Below are positions 34,382 through 42,760 of a stretch of DNA of 64,000 bases, piece by piece. The notes below the pieces were generated by a model that worked only from the letters and a program-made list of their open reading frames with translations, made no database searches and was not told where the DNA came from. The stretch's first letter is position 1. Each line of letters opens with the position of its first letter. The position numbers and the translations under genes are program-made. This DNA comes from Afipia sp. (GTDB lineage Bacteria > Pseudomonadota > Alphaproteobacteria > Rhizobiales > Xanthobacteraceae): contig JAFKEQ010000003.1 of NCBI GenBank assembly GCA_017308575.1, positions 620,001 to 684,000 of the forward strand. Reading direction: 5' to 3'.

Positions 34382-34972
34382 TTGATCCGAACCATGACCG
34401 CTGTGGCGGCGCTTTGTGCGTTGTCATCGCTGGCCGAAGCGCGCGTTCGCACGCCAGCGTTTTCGACCGAATGCAACATCACCATGCCGTGCATCGGTGT
34501 GAACAATCCATCCTATGGTCGTTCGCGCAAACAACGCGAACAGGTGCAGCCGTTCGCTGCATTTGAACCGGCGCAGCGCACGGTGCGTGTGCGTCGCGCC
34601 GCTGTTGGGACGGCTCATGCATCGGAGGGATATTCCGCTGGCCTCGTCGGCCCGCTGCAGGCCAAGCTCGCTTCCATTCAGGCCGCGTGCCCCGGCACGC
34701 ATGCCATTTCGGGCGTGCGTCACACGCGCATTGCCGGCACGCGCCGGATGTCGCTTCACGCGCAGGGCAAGGCGGTGGACGTGCGCGGGCCTTACGGCTG
34801 CATCTATGCGCAGCTCAAGGGCTGGAACGGCGGCTATTCGACCGATGCGGGCCGCGTGCAGCATATCCACATCTCTTATGACGCCGCGGGCGGGCGCGAG
34901 ATGGGTCTTCGCTTCGCCCATGGCGGCGGCCGCCGTCATTCGTGGCGCAGCGCCTACGCGCGGATGCGATAA
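34382..34972 (+). CDS. Exported M15-like zinc peptidase domain protein
   Basis: The 196-residue protein opens with a signal-like segment (TMTAVAALCALSSLAEA). The C-terminal half has the zinc ligands of the M15/D,D-carboxypeptidase-like fold: H126-x6-D133 (SLHAQGKAVDVRG) and HIH at 161-163. A role in trimming peptidoglycan peptides is likely but unproven. I favour the TTG at 34382 because GGAG sits nine bases before it; the ATG at 34394 is the alternative. The region 34176-34381 upstream holds nothing I can name. Confidence 0.8.
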   Translation: MIRTMTAVAALCALSSLAEARVRTPAFSTECNITMPCIGVNNPSYGRSRKQREQVQPFAAFEPAQRTVRVRRAAVGTAHASEGYSAGLVGPLQAKLASIQAACPGTHAISGVRHTRIAGTRRMSLHAQGKAVDVRGPYGCIYAQLKGWNGGYSTDAGRVQHIHISYDAAGGREMGLRFAHGGGRRHSWRSAYARMR

Positions 34973-34980
34973 GACGAACA

Positions 34981-35026
34981 GTGCAGCCGTCCGGATCGAA
35001 ACATTCCGGACGGCTGCACGTCTTTG
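34981..35026 (+). terminator. Strong hairpin terminator
   Basis: A perfect 15-bp inverted repeat, GTGCAGCCGTCCGGA at 34981-34995 and TCCGGACGGCTGCAC at 35005-35019 with a nine-base loop, followed by GTCTTTGTT. It starts nine bases after the peptidase stop. Confidence 0.75.
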
Positions 35027-35080
35027 TTAACTCGCGATTAACCATCCCGGCGCGACCCTCACGGCATCGGAGGAGCGCGC

Positions 35081-35389
35081 ATGCAGCGGCTACGGCTCAA
35101 GGCGGATGGTCGGATTGTCGAACTGCTGGACGGGCGGGAAATCCCGCTGGCTCCCGGCATGCCTGCTGCGACGTTACACAAGCCCGCCAGCGAAGCGCCG
35201 GTGGTGCGCGATCTGCGGCTGCGCACGAAACTCACGCAGGCGGAATTCGCCTCCCGTCTCGGCGTTCCCATCGAAACCATCCGGAACTGGGAGCAGGGCA
35301 AGCGCTCGCCGCGCGGACCTGCACGCGCATTGCTGACGGTCATCGCGCATGATCCGGAGATGGTGTTTGCCGCGCTTGCACGGCGATAA
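35081..35389 (+). CDS. XRE-family helix-turn-helix regulator
   Basis: The 102-residue protein has a short N-terminal arm (MQRLRLKADGRIVELLDG) and a C-terminal HTH: LRTKLTQAEFASRLGVPIET then IRNWEQGKRSPRGPARALL. The layout resembles HigA/NadS-type antitoxins, but no toxin gene is adjacent. GGAGGAGCGCGC precedes the ATG. The aldo/keto reductase gene follows on the same strand 60 bases downstream and could be a target or operon mate. Confidence 0.88.
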   Translation: MQRLRLKADGRIVELLDGREIPLAPGMPAATLHKPASEAPVVRDLRLRTKLTQAEFASRLGVPIETIRNWEQGKRSPRGPARALLTVIAHDPEMVFAALARR

Positions 35390-35448
35390 CTGAGAGGTCC
35401 ATGATCTCTGCATCATCGTCCGGAGCGGACGATGGAGAGAGGCAGACC

Positions 35449-36267
35449 ATGCTGACGGTTGAAGCGAACGGCGCGGCCATTCCGGCGATTGGTCTTGGAA
35501 CGTGGGAACTGCGCGAGCGCACCTGTGCGCGTGTGGTCGAGCAGGCGCTGCGGCTCGGCTATCGCCACATCGACACCGCGCAGATGTACGACAACGAGCG
35601 CGAGGTGGGCGAGGGCGTGCGCGCTTCGGGCGTCAGGCGCTCCGATGTTTTCATCACCACGAAAATCTGGACCACGCATTTCGCGCCGAACGATCTTCTG
35701 CGCTCCGCGAAGGAGAGCCTGGTGCGTCTGCGGATGACGGAAGTCGATCTGCTGCTTCTCCATTGGCCTAATTCGCACGTCCCCCTGGACGAGACGCTGG
35801 GCGGTCTCGCGCAGGCGAAGGAGCTTGGGCTGACGCGGCATGTCGGCGTGTCGAACTTCACCGTAGCTCTGATCAAGGAGGCCGTCGCCAAATCGCCGGT
35901 GCCGCTGGCCTGCAATCAGGTCGAGTATCATCCCTATCTCGATCAGACCAAGGTGCTCACGGCCTGCCGCGAGAATGGTCTTGCGCTGGTGGCTTACAGT
36001 CCCGTCGCCAAGGGACGCGTCAAGAAGGCAGAGGCGCTGAACCGGATCGGTGCGCGCCATGGCAAGACGGCGGCGCAGGTCTGCCTGCGCTGGCTGATGC
36101 AGCAGAACGTCGCGGCGATCCCGCGAACATCGAAGCTCGAACGCCTGTCGGAAAATATCGAGATTTTCGATTTCGAACTGGACGATGCGGAGATGAACGA
36201 AATCTTCGCCATGGGCACCCAAGACGGCCGCCTCACGGATTTCAGCCTCGCGCCGAAATGGGATTGA
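35449..36267 (+). CDS. Aldo/keto reductase
   Basis: A 272-residue NADPH-dependent TIM-barrel reductase of carbonyls. The catalytic tetrad is visible: Asp and Tyr in HIDTAQMYDNE, Lys in TTKIW and His in LLLLHWPN. The NADPH motif near the end is IPRTSKLERLSENIEIFDF. The start ATG at 35449 has GAGAGAGG upstream; an in-frame ATG at 35401 adds 16 residues without similarity. Likely a 2,5-diketo-gluconate-reductase-like detoxifying enzyme; the substrate is unknown. Confidence 0.93.
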   Translation: MLTVEANGAAIPAIGLGTWELRERTCARVVEQALRLGYRHIDTAQMYDNEREVGEGVRASGVRRSDVFITTKIWTTHFAPNDLLRSAKESLVRLRMTEVDLLLLHWPNSHVPLDETLGGLAQAKELGLTRHVGVSNFTVALIKEAVAKSPVPLACNQVEYHPYLDQTKVLTACRENGLALVAYSPVAKGRVKKAEALNRIGARHGKTAAQVCLRWLMQQNVAAIPRTSKLERLSENIEIFDFELDDAEMNEIFAMGTQDGRLTDFSLAPKWD

Positions 36268-36312
36268 GCGGGGGATTGATCTTGCCGCGATGATCGCTCA
36301 TTCAGGGCGATC

Positions 36313-37119
36313 ATGTTTTTCTACCTGTCCAAGATCGCCGGATTCTTCGCCATCCCGTCGAACGCGATGGTGATGCTGTGCGTGCTCGGCCTTCTGCTGC
36401 TGACGTCGCGCTATCGCGAAGCCGGGGCGCGGATGATTGCGGCCGGTGTCGCGCTGCTGCTGATTTTCGGACTGTCGCCTGCCAGTAATCTGTTGCTGCT
36501 GCCGCTCAGCGAGCGCTTTCCGGCATGGAGCGCGGCAGGCCGTCCGCCGGACGGCATCATTGTGCTCGGCGGCGCGATCGATCCCGAAAGCAGTCAGGCG
36601 CGCGGCTCGCCGGAACTCGACTCGTCGGGTGAGCGCATGATCGCGATGCTGCAGCTTGCACGCCGTTATCCGAACGCGCGCATTGTGTTCAGCGGCGGCA
36701 GCGCCGCGCTGGTCGGGGAGGCTGTCTCCGAAGCCCCGATCGTCGGCGATCTGCTGGAAGATTTCGGAACCGCCCGTGCGCGGATCGTGCTTGAAGGCGA
36801 CTCTCGCACCACGGCGGAGAACGCAACCTTCACGCGCCAACTGGTGTCGCCCAAACCGGGCGAGCGCTGGCTTCTGGTGACGTCGGCCTTCCATATGCCG
36901 CGGTCGGTGGGCGCGTTCAGGAAAGCGGGCTTCGAGGTCGAGGCCTATCCGGTGGACTGGCGCTCGCGCGGCTGGAGCGATGCTCTTTCGCCATTCGGCG
37001 CCGTCAGTCTCGGGCTCGCCCGTACCGACACAGCCATCCATGAATGGATCGGGCTGATTGCTTACTGGGCGACCGGACGCAGCAGCGAACTGTTTCCGGG
37101 GCCGCGCAAGGCCAGTTAG
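36313..37119 (+). CDS. YdcF/ElyC-family (DUF218) membrane protein
   Basis: The 268-residue protein has two N-terminal membrane helices (about residues 15-30 and 40-58) and a DUF218 domain: GIIVLGGAID, RIVFSGGSA, ARIVLEGDSRTTAENATFT, WLLVTSAFHMPRSVGAFRKAGF. ElyC and SanA relatives affect envelope polysaccharide or lipid carrier metabolism. AGGGCGATC precedes the ATG. It directly precedes a MITE-like element that begins at 37120, one base after its stop. Confidence 0.88.
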   Translation: MFFYLSKIAGFFAIPSNAMVMLCVLGLLLLTSRYREAGARMIAAGVALLLIFGLSPASNLLLLPLSERFPAWSAAGRPPDGIIVLGGAIDPESSQARGSPELDSSGERMIAMLQLARRYPNARIVFSGGSAALVGEAVSEAPIVGDLLEDFGTARARIVLEGDSRTTAENATFTRQLVSPKPGERWLLVTSAFHMPRSVGAFRKAGFEVEAYPVDWRSRGWSDALSPFGAVSLGLARTDTAIHEWIGLIAYWATGRSSELFPGPRKAS

Positions 37120-37194
37120 CTAGTGTCCTGTATCCGACGTTCGTTTTATTTTGCTGCACGCACGGTACGAACGTCGGATACAGAGGGACACTAG
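37120..37194. mobile_element. MITE-like inverted-repeat element A with CTAG ends
   Basis: A 75-bp palindrome. The left arm 37120-37144 begins CTAGTGTCC and continues TGTATCCGACGTTCGT. The right arm 37167-37194 is its inverse with three extra bases (GAG) between the two blocks. CTAG stands at both ends, as if part of the terminal repeat or a target duplication. It starts immediately after the stop of the DUF218 gene. No transposase is present. Confidence 0.75.
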
Positions 37195-37206
37195 CCAATT
37201 ATAATT

Positions 37207-37282
37207 CTAGTGATCCTTTGGTTCTGACATTCGTAAAATGCCCGCGAAGAATATGATACGAATGTCAGAACCGGATCACTAG
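37207..37282. mobile_element. MITE-like inverted-repeat element B with CTAG ends
   Basis: A 76-bp palindrome. The left arm 37207-37235 begins CTAGTGATCC, then TTT, then GGTTCTGACATTCGTA. The right arm 37257-37282 is the inverse without the TTT. Its design equals that of element A (CTAG end, short block, three-base offset in one arm, 16-base block) but with different bases, and the offset is in the opposite arm. Twelve bases separate A and B. Its right end forms the stop codon of the DUF3253 gene. Confidence 0.75.
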
Positions 37283-37554
37283 TCATGCCGGGGCAGACCG
37301 AGCCGGTACACGCCGCGGAAATCGTTTGGATCGGCGGGCTTGCCCTTGCGGTAGATCACGAGCCGTCCGGCCTGAGCCAGAGACACGGCTGCGCGGCGGA
37401 TCGGCACCAGCAGTCCGTGCCAGCTTTCGTCGTCGGCGATCGCATGCGCGATCTCCGGCGCACTGAGTGTCTTTTCGCCGGCGCGTGCCAGCACGGCCAG
37501 AATGGCGTCATCCAGCGACTTGACGCGGGGTGTTTTCGAATCGGAATTGTTCAT
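37279..37554 (-). CDS. DUF3253 family protein
   Basis: A protein of about 91 residues from the ATG at 37554 (further in-frame ATGs at 37560 and 37572). It shows the DUF3253 winged-helix pattern: AILAVLARAGEKTLSAPEIA, WHGLLVPIRRAAVSLAQAGR and LVIYRKGKPADPNDFRGVYR. The family is small, cytosolic and of unknown function. The stop codon TAG at 37279-37281 lies within the terminal CTAG of element B, so the last residues (LPRHD) may have been altered by insertion of that element. Confidence 0.8.
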   Translation of the reverse strand: MNNSDSKTPRVKSLDDAILAVLARAGEKTLSAPEIAHAIADDESWHGLLVPIRRAAVSLAQAGRLVIYRKGKPADPNDFRGVYRLGLPRHD

Positions 37555-37603
37555 GACCATGCCATGACGCATCGCCGCGTGGACGGCAAGCAAGCGCCGC
37601 CGA

Positions 37604-38284
37604 TTATTTCGTCATGGCGCGATAGGCGTCGGAGTCGAACTGCCTCCGCCAGATCACGACCAGAACCGCCAGCGTCGAGGCGATCAGCACCCATGGACTG
37701 ATGAACCAGCCAAGATAGCCGAGAGCGAACAGGAAGGCGCGCTGGCCGCGGTTGAAATGCCGGCCCGCCGACTGAAACAGCCGGGTGGTCCGCATCACAT
37801 GCGATTGTGCTTCCGGCGTGTCGCGCTTTTCCGCGAATGGCATCGCGCCGAGCAGGATGGCGACGTAGTTGAACAGGCGATAAGCCCAGGAGAACTTGAA
37901 GAACGCATAGACAAAGATCACCACGAGGCCGACGCACTTGATCTCCCACAACACCGGAGAGGTTCGTATGCCGAACGGCAGCGTCGCCAGCACCGACATC
38001 GCTTCTTCGGTGGACCGCAGCAGCGTCAACCCGCCGCCGATCGCCAGCAGCGTGGTGGACGCGAAGAACGCTGTGCCGTTCTGCAGCGACGCCATGACTT
38101 GCATGTCGACCATCCGCGCCTCGCGGTCGAGAATGCGCCGGATCCAGACTTCACGATAGATGCTCATGCGCGCGCTCAGGCTGTTGCGGCCATGCGAACT
38201 GCGCTCGAGCGTGATGGCGTAGACCGCCCATGAGAGAACGAAGAACGAGATGGCGACGATATCGGCTGTTCCAAACAGACCCAC
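37604..38284 (-). CDS. DUF599 family inner-membrane protein
   Basis: A 226-residue protein with about four membrane helices (residues 7-24, 73-90, 107-128 and 190-213) and the DUF599 pattern YREVWIRRILDREARMVDMQ followed by SLQNGTAFFASTTLLAIGG. The GTG start at 38284 has GGAAGG nine bases upstream. Function unknown. It lies upstream of the DUF3253 gene on the same strand with a 49-base gap. Confidence 0.88.
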   Translation of the reverse strand: MGLFGTADIVAISFFVLSWAVYAITLERSSHGRNSLSARMSIYREVWIRRILDREARMVDMQVMASLQNGTAFFASTTLLAIGGGLTLLRSTEEAMSVLATLPFGIRTSPVLWEIKCVGLVVIFVYAFFKFSWAYRLFNYVAILLGAMPFAEKRDTPEAQSHVMRTTRLFQSAGRHFNRGQRAFLFALGYLGWFISPWVLIASTLAVLVVIWRRQFDSDAYRAMTK

Positions 38285-38422
38285 GGTGCAATGCCTTCCA
38301 GATGCTGGCCATCACAATAGTGCATCGGATCGGGCAGCGCGACGCGGTTTTGACCGAATTCGGGGGACATGTTGCCTGCCGCGCGAGGGCCGTGGCAAAG
38401 TCGCGGTCAGGGAGATTCAACG

Positions 38423-39079
38423 ATGGCTTTGACGCTCGCGATCGGCAACAAAAACTATTCCTCGTGGTCGATGCGGCCGTGGGTGGCGTTGAAAGCCACC
38501 GGGATTGCCTTCGATGAAGTCGTGATCCCGCTCTATACGGGCGCGGCCGACAAGCAGCGCATTCTCAATGTCACCAAATCGGGCAAGGTGCCTGCGCTGA
38601 TCGACGGAGATATCACCGTCTGGGACTCGCTGGCGATCATCGAATATGCCGCCGAGCGGTTTCCGGAGGCGGGGCTCTGGCCGCGGGACACGGCCAGCCG
38701 CGCCCACGCGCGTTCGGTTTCGGCCGAGATGCATTCCGGCTTCATGCCGCTGCGCAACGAGTGCGGCATGAACATTCATCGGCCGGTCCGCGCCAAGCCG
38801 CTGTCCGATGACGCGAAGGCCAACATCGCCCGCATTCAGGAAATCTGGACCGACTGCCGCGCGCGCTATGGCGGGCAGGGGCCATACCTGTTCGGCGCCT
38901 TCAGCGGCGCGGACGCGATGTTCGCGCCGGTCGTTCACCGTTTCCGCACCTATGACATCGCGGTTACCGGACCCGCTCGCGCCTATATGGAGACCATGCA
39001 GACAAATGCGGCGTTTGAGGAATGGACGAGAGGTGCGCTGGCTGAAACCCTGATCATCGACAGATTCGAGATCGACTGA
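38423..39079 (+). CDS. Glutathione S-transferase
   Basis: The 218-residue protein has an N-terminal thioredoxin-like domain (LAIGNKNYSSWSMRPWVAL with the active-site Ser region; GKVPALIDGDITVWDSLAII binding the gamma-glutamyl group) and an all-helical C-terminal domain. AGGGAG lies before the ATG at 38423. It conjugates or reduces electrophiles with glutathione; the specific substrate is unknown. Confidence 0.92.
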   Translation: MALTLAIGNKNYSSWSMRPWVALKATGIAFDEVVIPLYTGAADKQRILNVTKSGKVPALIDGDITVWDSLAIIEYAAERFPEAGLWPRDTASRAHARSVSAEMHSGFMPLRNECGMNIHRPVRAKPLSDDAKANIARIQEIWTDCRARYGGQGPYLFGAFSGADAMFAPVVHRFRTYDIAVTGPARAYMETMQTNAAFEEWTRGALAETLIIDRFEID

Positions 39080-39180
39080 CCGCTCGGTCGCCGCTCGCGA
39101 AAATGTGCCTGTGTGTCGTCTTGACGCGTAAGCCGCGACGGCGCTTGGCTGATCCGCCGTTTTTATTCGAGGATTGATCC

Positions 39181-39546
39181 ATGGGTATTCTGGATATGCT
39201 GACCAGCGTGCTGGCGTCGAAGGGTGCGAGCGAACTGGAAACCGCCGTTATCCCGGTCGTGCTGAACGAGGTGCTCGGCGACGGCAATCAGGGCGGGCTT
39301 TCGGCCATCGTCGCGAAACTGGAGCAGGCCGGTTTGGGCGGTCAGGTGAAGTCCTGGATCGGCACCGGTCAGAACCTCCCCATCAGCGCGCAGCAGCTTC
39401 AGGAGGTCCTTGGCAGCGACGTGGTCAAGCAGCTGGCCACGCGTTTCGGTATCCCGGTAGACCAGCTTTCGACGGTGCTGGCCCAGGTCCTGCCGACCGC
39501 TGTCGATCAGGCGAGCCCAAAAGGTACGCTCCCTCACACCGCTTAA
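39181..39546 (+). CDS. YidB/DUF937 family protein
   Basis: 121 residues matching YidB-type DUF937: GLSAIVAKLEQAGLGGQVKS, WIGTGQNLPISAQQLQEVLG, ATRFGIPVDQLSTVLAQVLP. Members are small cytosolic proteins without known biochemical role. GAGG eight bases before the ATG. It stands alone. Confidence 0.88.
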   Translation: MGILDMLTSVLASKGASELETAVIPVVLNEVLGDGNQGGLSAIVAKLEQAGLGGQVKSWIGTGQNLPISAQQLQEVLGSDVVKQLATRFGIPVDQLSTVLAQVLPTAVDQASPKGTLPHTA

Positions 39547-39830
39547 GCAGCCCGGGCTAAACGTCTGATCTTGCCTGCAATTTCTAAAAAATCGCGGCTA
39601 TCGGGCCCGATTGCGGCATTGCACATAGCCGGACCCTGCATTGAGGTGCGCGCAACGCCGAAAATCATCATTATGTAATTGATATATAAAGATAATTTAT
39701 GCGTTACCCTTATATTGGTTTATCTGGCCAAATAAAGGCTCTCTGTGCTATACCGTTGCCGGGCGTCAAACGGATGCTTGCCGCTTTGGACGGCAGGCCG
39801 GCCAATTCGTGTTTCGCGTAATGGAGCAGG

Positions 39831-40025
39831 GTGTTGAAGAACAAATTTACTGTCGGAGAGACCGTCTATTTCACCGCCAGCAACGTGGCGCGTCCCGCAG
39901 CCACCGGAACCTATGAAGTTATCCGCGTGCTGCCGACGGACGGCGACGAGCGTCAGTATCGCATCAAAAGCTCTACCGAAGCCTTTGAGCGCGTGGCGAA
40001 GGAAAGCCAGCTCGCGGTCGCCTGA
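39831..40025 (+). CDS. Small conserved-looking hypothetical protein, 64 aa
   Basis: The protein is a compact, probably all-beta domain (VGETVYFTASNVARPAATGT, YEVIRVLPTDGDERQYRIKS). It starts with GTG at 39831 or TTG at 39834; GGAGCAGG upstream suits either. The 284 bases before it are unusually A+T-rich around 39670-39720, likely a promoter region, and hold no gene. The fold recalls SH3-like RNA or DNA-binding barrels, but no family is recognised. Confidence 0.7.
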   Translation: MLKNKFTVGETVYFTASNVARPAATGTYEVIRVLPTDGDERQYRIKSSTEAFERVAKESQLAVA

Positions 40026-40105
40026 GACCTTCTGACAAGTATGGCCTGACGGAATTTTGCCGCGGTTGCGGCGCTTGGTCTGGTTCGTCTCAAAGGGGGC
40101 CGCGA

Positions 40106-41098
40106 ATGAACCGGGCGTGGGCAGCGTCGATCGAAAATCTCTGGCAATCACAAAGCCTGCCGATGTGGCTGACGATTGTTGCCGCCGGCTTCTTTGCCAT
40201 CGTTCTGCTGGTGACGTTGTTTCGCGCCGAGCGTTCAGTCGCGAATGGCGCTTTGACCGTCATCACGCTGCTCGCCATCGGCATCGCCGTCACCAGCATG
40301 ATGCGGGCCTCCGGCGTTGAGGGCCAATCCGGCGACCTCAAATCGCCGGGGCAGGCTGCCGCCTCGCTTCCCGCGCTGGCCTGTCTCGATGGCCTTGCTG
40401 GGGAAAGCGTCGAAACGGCCTGCGAGAAGGCGCTGTTCGCGTCGGCGGATTCCGTCGCGGCCGGTGTGTCCTACACGGCCGCGCAGATCACGCGCCTTGC
40501 CAGCTTCGGCAATGCCGCTGCCGCCAACAAGGTCATGACGCCGGAGCTTAGTGCGTTGCGCCGGACCATCGAGCGCGACCGTTATGGGCTGGTGGCTCAC
40601 GTTCTGCAGACCCGCGAGGGATGCTCGCTGACGTCGAGCTGTCCATTTTTCCAGTCGCTGACCAACTCCGCGCAGATTTCGTCCAACATGAGCGAGAATC
40701 TGTATGACGGTTTCGTCGGCCGTTATGCGCCATCGTGGAATGCACCGGTGGCTGCCGTGGCTGCGGCCGTTCCCGGTGCAGCGCCGGTCGGCAACGTGCC
40801 GTCGGGAAAGCCGGTTTCGGGCGACTTCCCGAGTTCCGCGTCGATCCCGCCGATCAACATCATGACGCCTGAGCCGGCCGCTCAGGGCGCCCAGGCGGGG
40901 CAACGACCGGCGGAGCCGGGCGCTTCGCCCGCACCACGCAGCGCGCCACCTGCTCCTTCGCACAACAACGTCCCCGGTGCCGTGATCAATCCGCAGCCTG
41001 CGCCTCCGGCTGCGGCAAAAAGGGCCCCGGCGCCGCAGAAATCGCGTGCACAAGCTCCGGTGCAGCTTGCACCGCCCAAACAGAGCGATGATAACTGA
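40106..41098 (+). CDS. Membrane protein with Pro/Ala-rich C-terminal tail
   Basis: A 330-residue protein: two membrane helices at residues 19-38 and 48-65, a central helical domain of about residues 85-210 with four cysteines (ACLDGL, ETACEKALF, CSLTSSCPFF), then a low-complexity tail of Pro, Ala and Gln to the end. GGGGG precedes the ATG. I recognise no family. The tail is likely to span or fill the periplasm, or remain cytosolic; topology cannot be settled here. Confidence 0.8.
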   Translation: MNRAWAASIENLWQSQSLPMWLTIVAAGFFAIVLLVTLFRAERSVANGALTVITLLAIGIAVTSMMRASGVEGQSGDLKSPGQAAASLPALACLDGLAGESVETACEKALFASADSVAAGVSYTAAQITRLASFGNAAAANKVMTPELSALRRTIERDRYGLVAHVLQTREGCSLTSSCPFFQSLTNSAQISSNMSENLYDGFVGRYAPSWNAPVAAVAAAVPGAAPVGNVPSGKPVSGDFPSSASIPPINIMTPEPAAQGAQAGQRPAEPGASPAPRSAPPAPSHNNVPGAVINPQPAPPAAAKRAPAPQKSRAQAPVQLAPPKQSDDN

Positions 41099-41154
41099 TC
41101 GCTCATTCTCCAGTTGAAGCGTGATGTTCCGGCGTCGCGCTGGCGATACCGATT

Positions 41155-41595
41155 ATGCCGCTTCATCTCGTCAAACTCAGCGTCGGTGCGACCTCGGTCA
41201 AGGATCTGAAGGGCTGGATCGCCGAACGTGTCGCGCAGGCCAAGGCCAAAGGGCTGCCGCCGCGCCATATCCACATCACCCGGATGTCGCCGAAGCGTGT
41301 CGATGAAATTCTCGATGGCGGATCGATCTACTGGGTCATCAAGGGCGAGATCGCGGCGCGCGAAAAGATCGTCGCCATCGAACCGTTCCGCGACAAGGAC
41401 GGCATCGGCCGCTGCCGTCTGGTGATGGAGCCCAAGCTGATTTCGGTCTCGCCGCGTCCGATGCGGCCGTTTCAGGGCTGGCGTTATCTTGATCCCAAAA
41501 GCGCGCCGCCCGATCTCGGCAGGGCCGCGGCGGCGGGCGTCGCGGCGATGCCGGAGCCGATGCGCAAGGAACTGCGCGAGCTGGGATTGCTGTAG
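41155..41595 (+). CDS. DUF1489 family protein
   Basis: The 146-residue soluble protein matches DUF1489, an alphaproteobacterial family: MPLHLVKLSVGATSVKDLKG, ITRMSPKRVDEILDGGSIYW, GWRYLDPKSAPPDL. Function unknown. It is on the same strand as the gene ending at 41098. Confidence 0.88.
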   Translation: MPLHLVKLSVGATSVKDLKGWIAERVAQAKAKGLPPRHIHITRMSPKRVDEILDGGSIYWVIKGEIAAREKIVAIEPFRDKDGIGRCRLVMEPKLISVSPRPMRPFQGWRYLDPKSAPPDLGRAAAAGVAAMPEPMRKELRELGLL

Positions 41596-41602
41596 AGTGC
41601 AG

Positions 41603-41704
41603 TCGTCATCCTGAGGTGCGAGCTCTTGCGAGCCTCGAAGGATGACTTAGCCGTCGCCCTTCGAGGCTTGGCGGCGTTGCCGCCGGCGCACCTCAGGGTG
41701 ACGG
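41603..41704. repeat. CATCCTGAGGTGCGAG-type palindromic repeat
   Basis: GTCATCCTGAGGTGCG at 41605-41620 is inverted at 41687-41702 with one mismatch; internal segments CGAGCCTCGAAGGATGAC and CCCTTCGAGGCTTGG also pair. It is the same type as 15734-15773 and 16741-16850. It lies between convergent genes and could act as a terminator. Confidence 0.8.
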
Positions 41705-41722
41705 TATCGTGTCCGCTGCCCG

Positions 41723-42574
41723 CTACGCCTTGATGTTGTCGATCAGGCGCGTGGTCCCAATCTTCGCGGCCACCAGCAGCCGGACGGGTCCCTCACTGAA
41801 CGATGAAATCGGCGCGAGCGTTTCAGCATGCCGGGCCTCGAGATAGTCGAGTGCAAATCCGGCATCGGCGATGGCGCGTGCGCCTGCATCCAGTGCGGTC
41901 TTGAAGCTGTCGCCATCGCGCATGCGCTTCGCAGTGGCCTTCAGCGTCCTGTACAGCACCGGTGCTGTCCGTCGCTCGTCCGGTGAGAGATAGACGTTGC
42001 GCGACGACATCGCGAGGCCGTCGCGCTCGCGGATGATCGCGCCGCCGATCACCTTCACGCCGAGATCGAGATCGCGCGCCATGCGCGTGACGACCTTGAG
42101 TTGCTGGAAATCCTTCTCGCCGAAGAACGCCATGTCTGGGCGGACCTGCGTGAACAGCTTGGTCACGACAGTGGCGACGCCGCCGAAGAAGTGCGGGCGG
42201 AATTGATCTTCGAGTCCGGCGAGGGCGGGGCCTTCCGGTGCGATCCGGGTCGCGAAGCCATCCGGGTACATTGTCTTGACGTCCGGATTCCAGACCAGAT
42301 CGACGCCTTCCGCCGTCAGGCGCGCGATGTCTTCCTTCCATGTCCGCGGATAGGAGCCGAGGTCCTCGTGCGCCGCGAACTGCGTCGGGTTTACGAAGAT
42401 CGAGACGGCGACCTTCTTCGCCCGCTTTTTCGCGAGCCGGACCAGCGACACATGGCCGTCATGGAGCGCCCCCATGGTCGGGACAAGGGCCAGAGTCGCG
42501 TTGCGCTTGCCAAGTTCGTCGCGGGCGCGATGAAGCGAGGACAGCGTGCGGGCGATGATGGGGGAGCGGGTCAT
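41723..42574 (-). CDS. panC: Pantothenate synthetase (pantoate-beta-alanine ligase)
   Basis: A 283-residue enzyme joining pantoate and beta-alanine with ATP to make pantothenate, the CoA precursor. Motifs: [20 protein letters not shown] (HIGH-like), [40 protein letters not shown] and [16 protein letters not shown]. Normal length. panB is not adjacent. Confidence 0.96.
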   Translation of the reverse strand: MTRSPIIARTLSSLHRARDELGKRNATLALVPTMGALHDGHVSLVRLAKKRAKKVAVSIFVNPTQFAAHEDLGSYPRTWKEDIARLTAEGVDLVWNPDVKTMYPDGFATRIAPEGPALAGLEDQFRPHFFGGVATVVTKLFTQVRPDMAFFGEKDFQQLKVVTRMARDLDLGVKVIGGAIIRERDGLAMSSRNVYLSPDERRTAPVLYRTLKATAKRMRDGDSFKTALDAGARAIADAGFALDYLEARHAETLAPISSFSEGPVRLLVAAKIGTTRLIDNIKA

Positions 42575-42760
42575 GTGTGCCGATGTCTGAAGCAGTTGAT
42601 CGTCAGGTAGGCAGCACTCTTACACAAAGCCGGTGGCGCACGCCAACGACCTGACCGTTGAGACAGTTTCTCATTCCGCGATTCATGATGAAGATGCCCC
42701 CCGCTGCATTTCTCTTGATTCTTTGCGGACTTGGCTGATGATATCCACAGGGGATATTCC

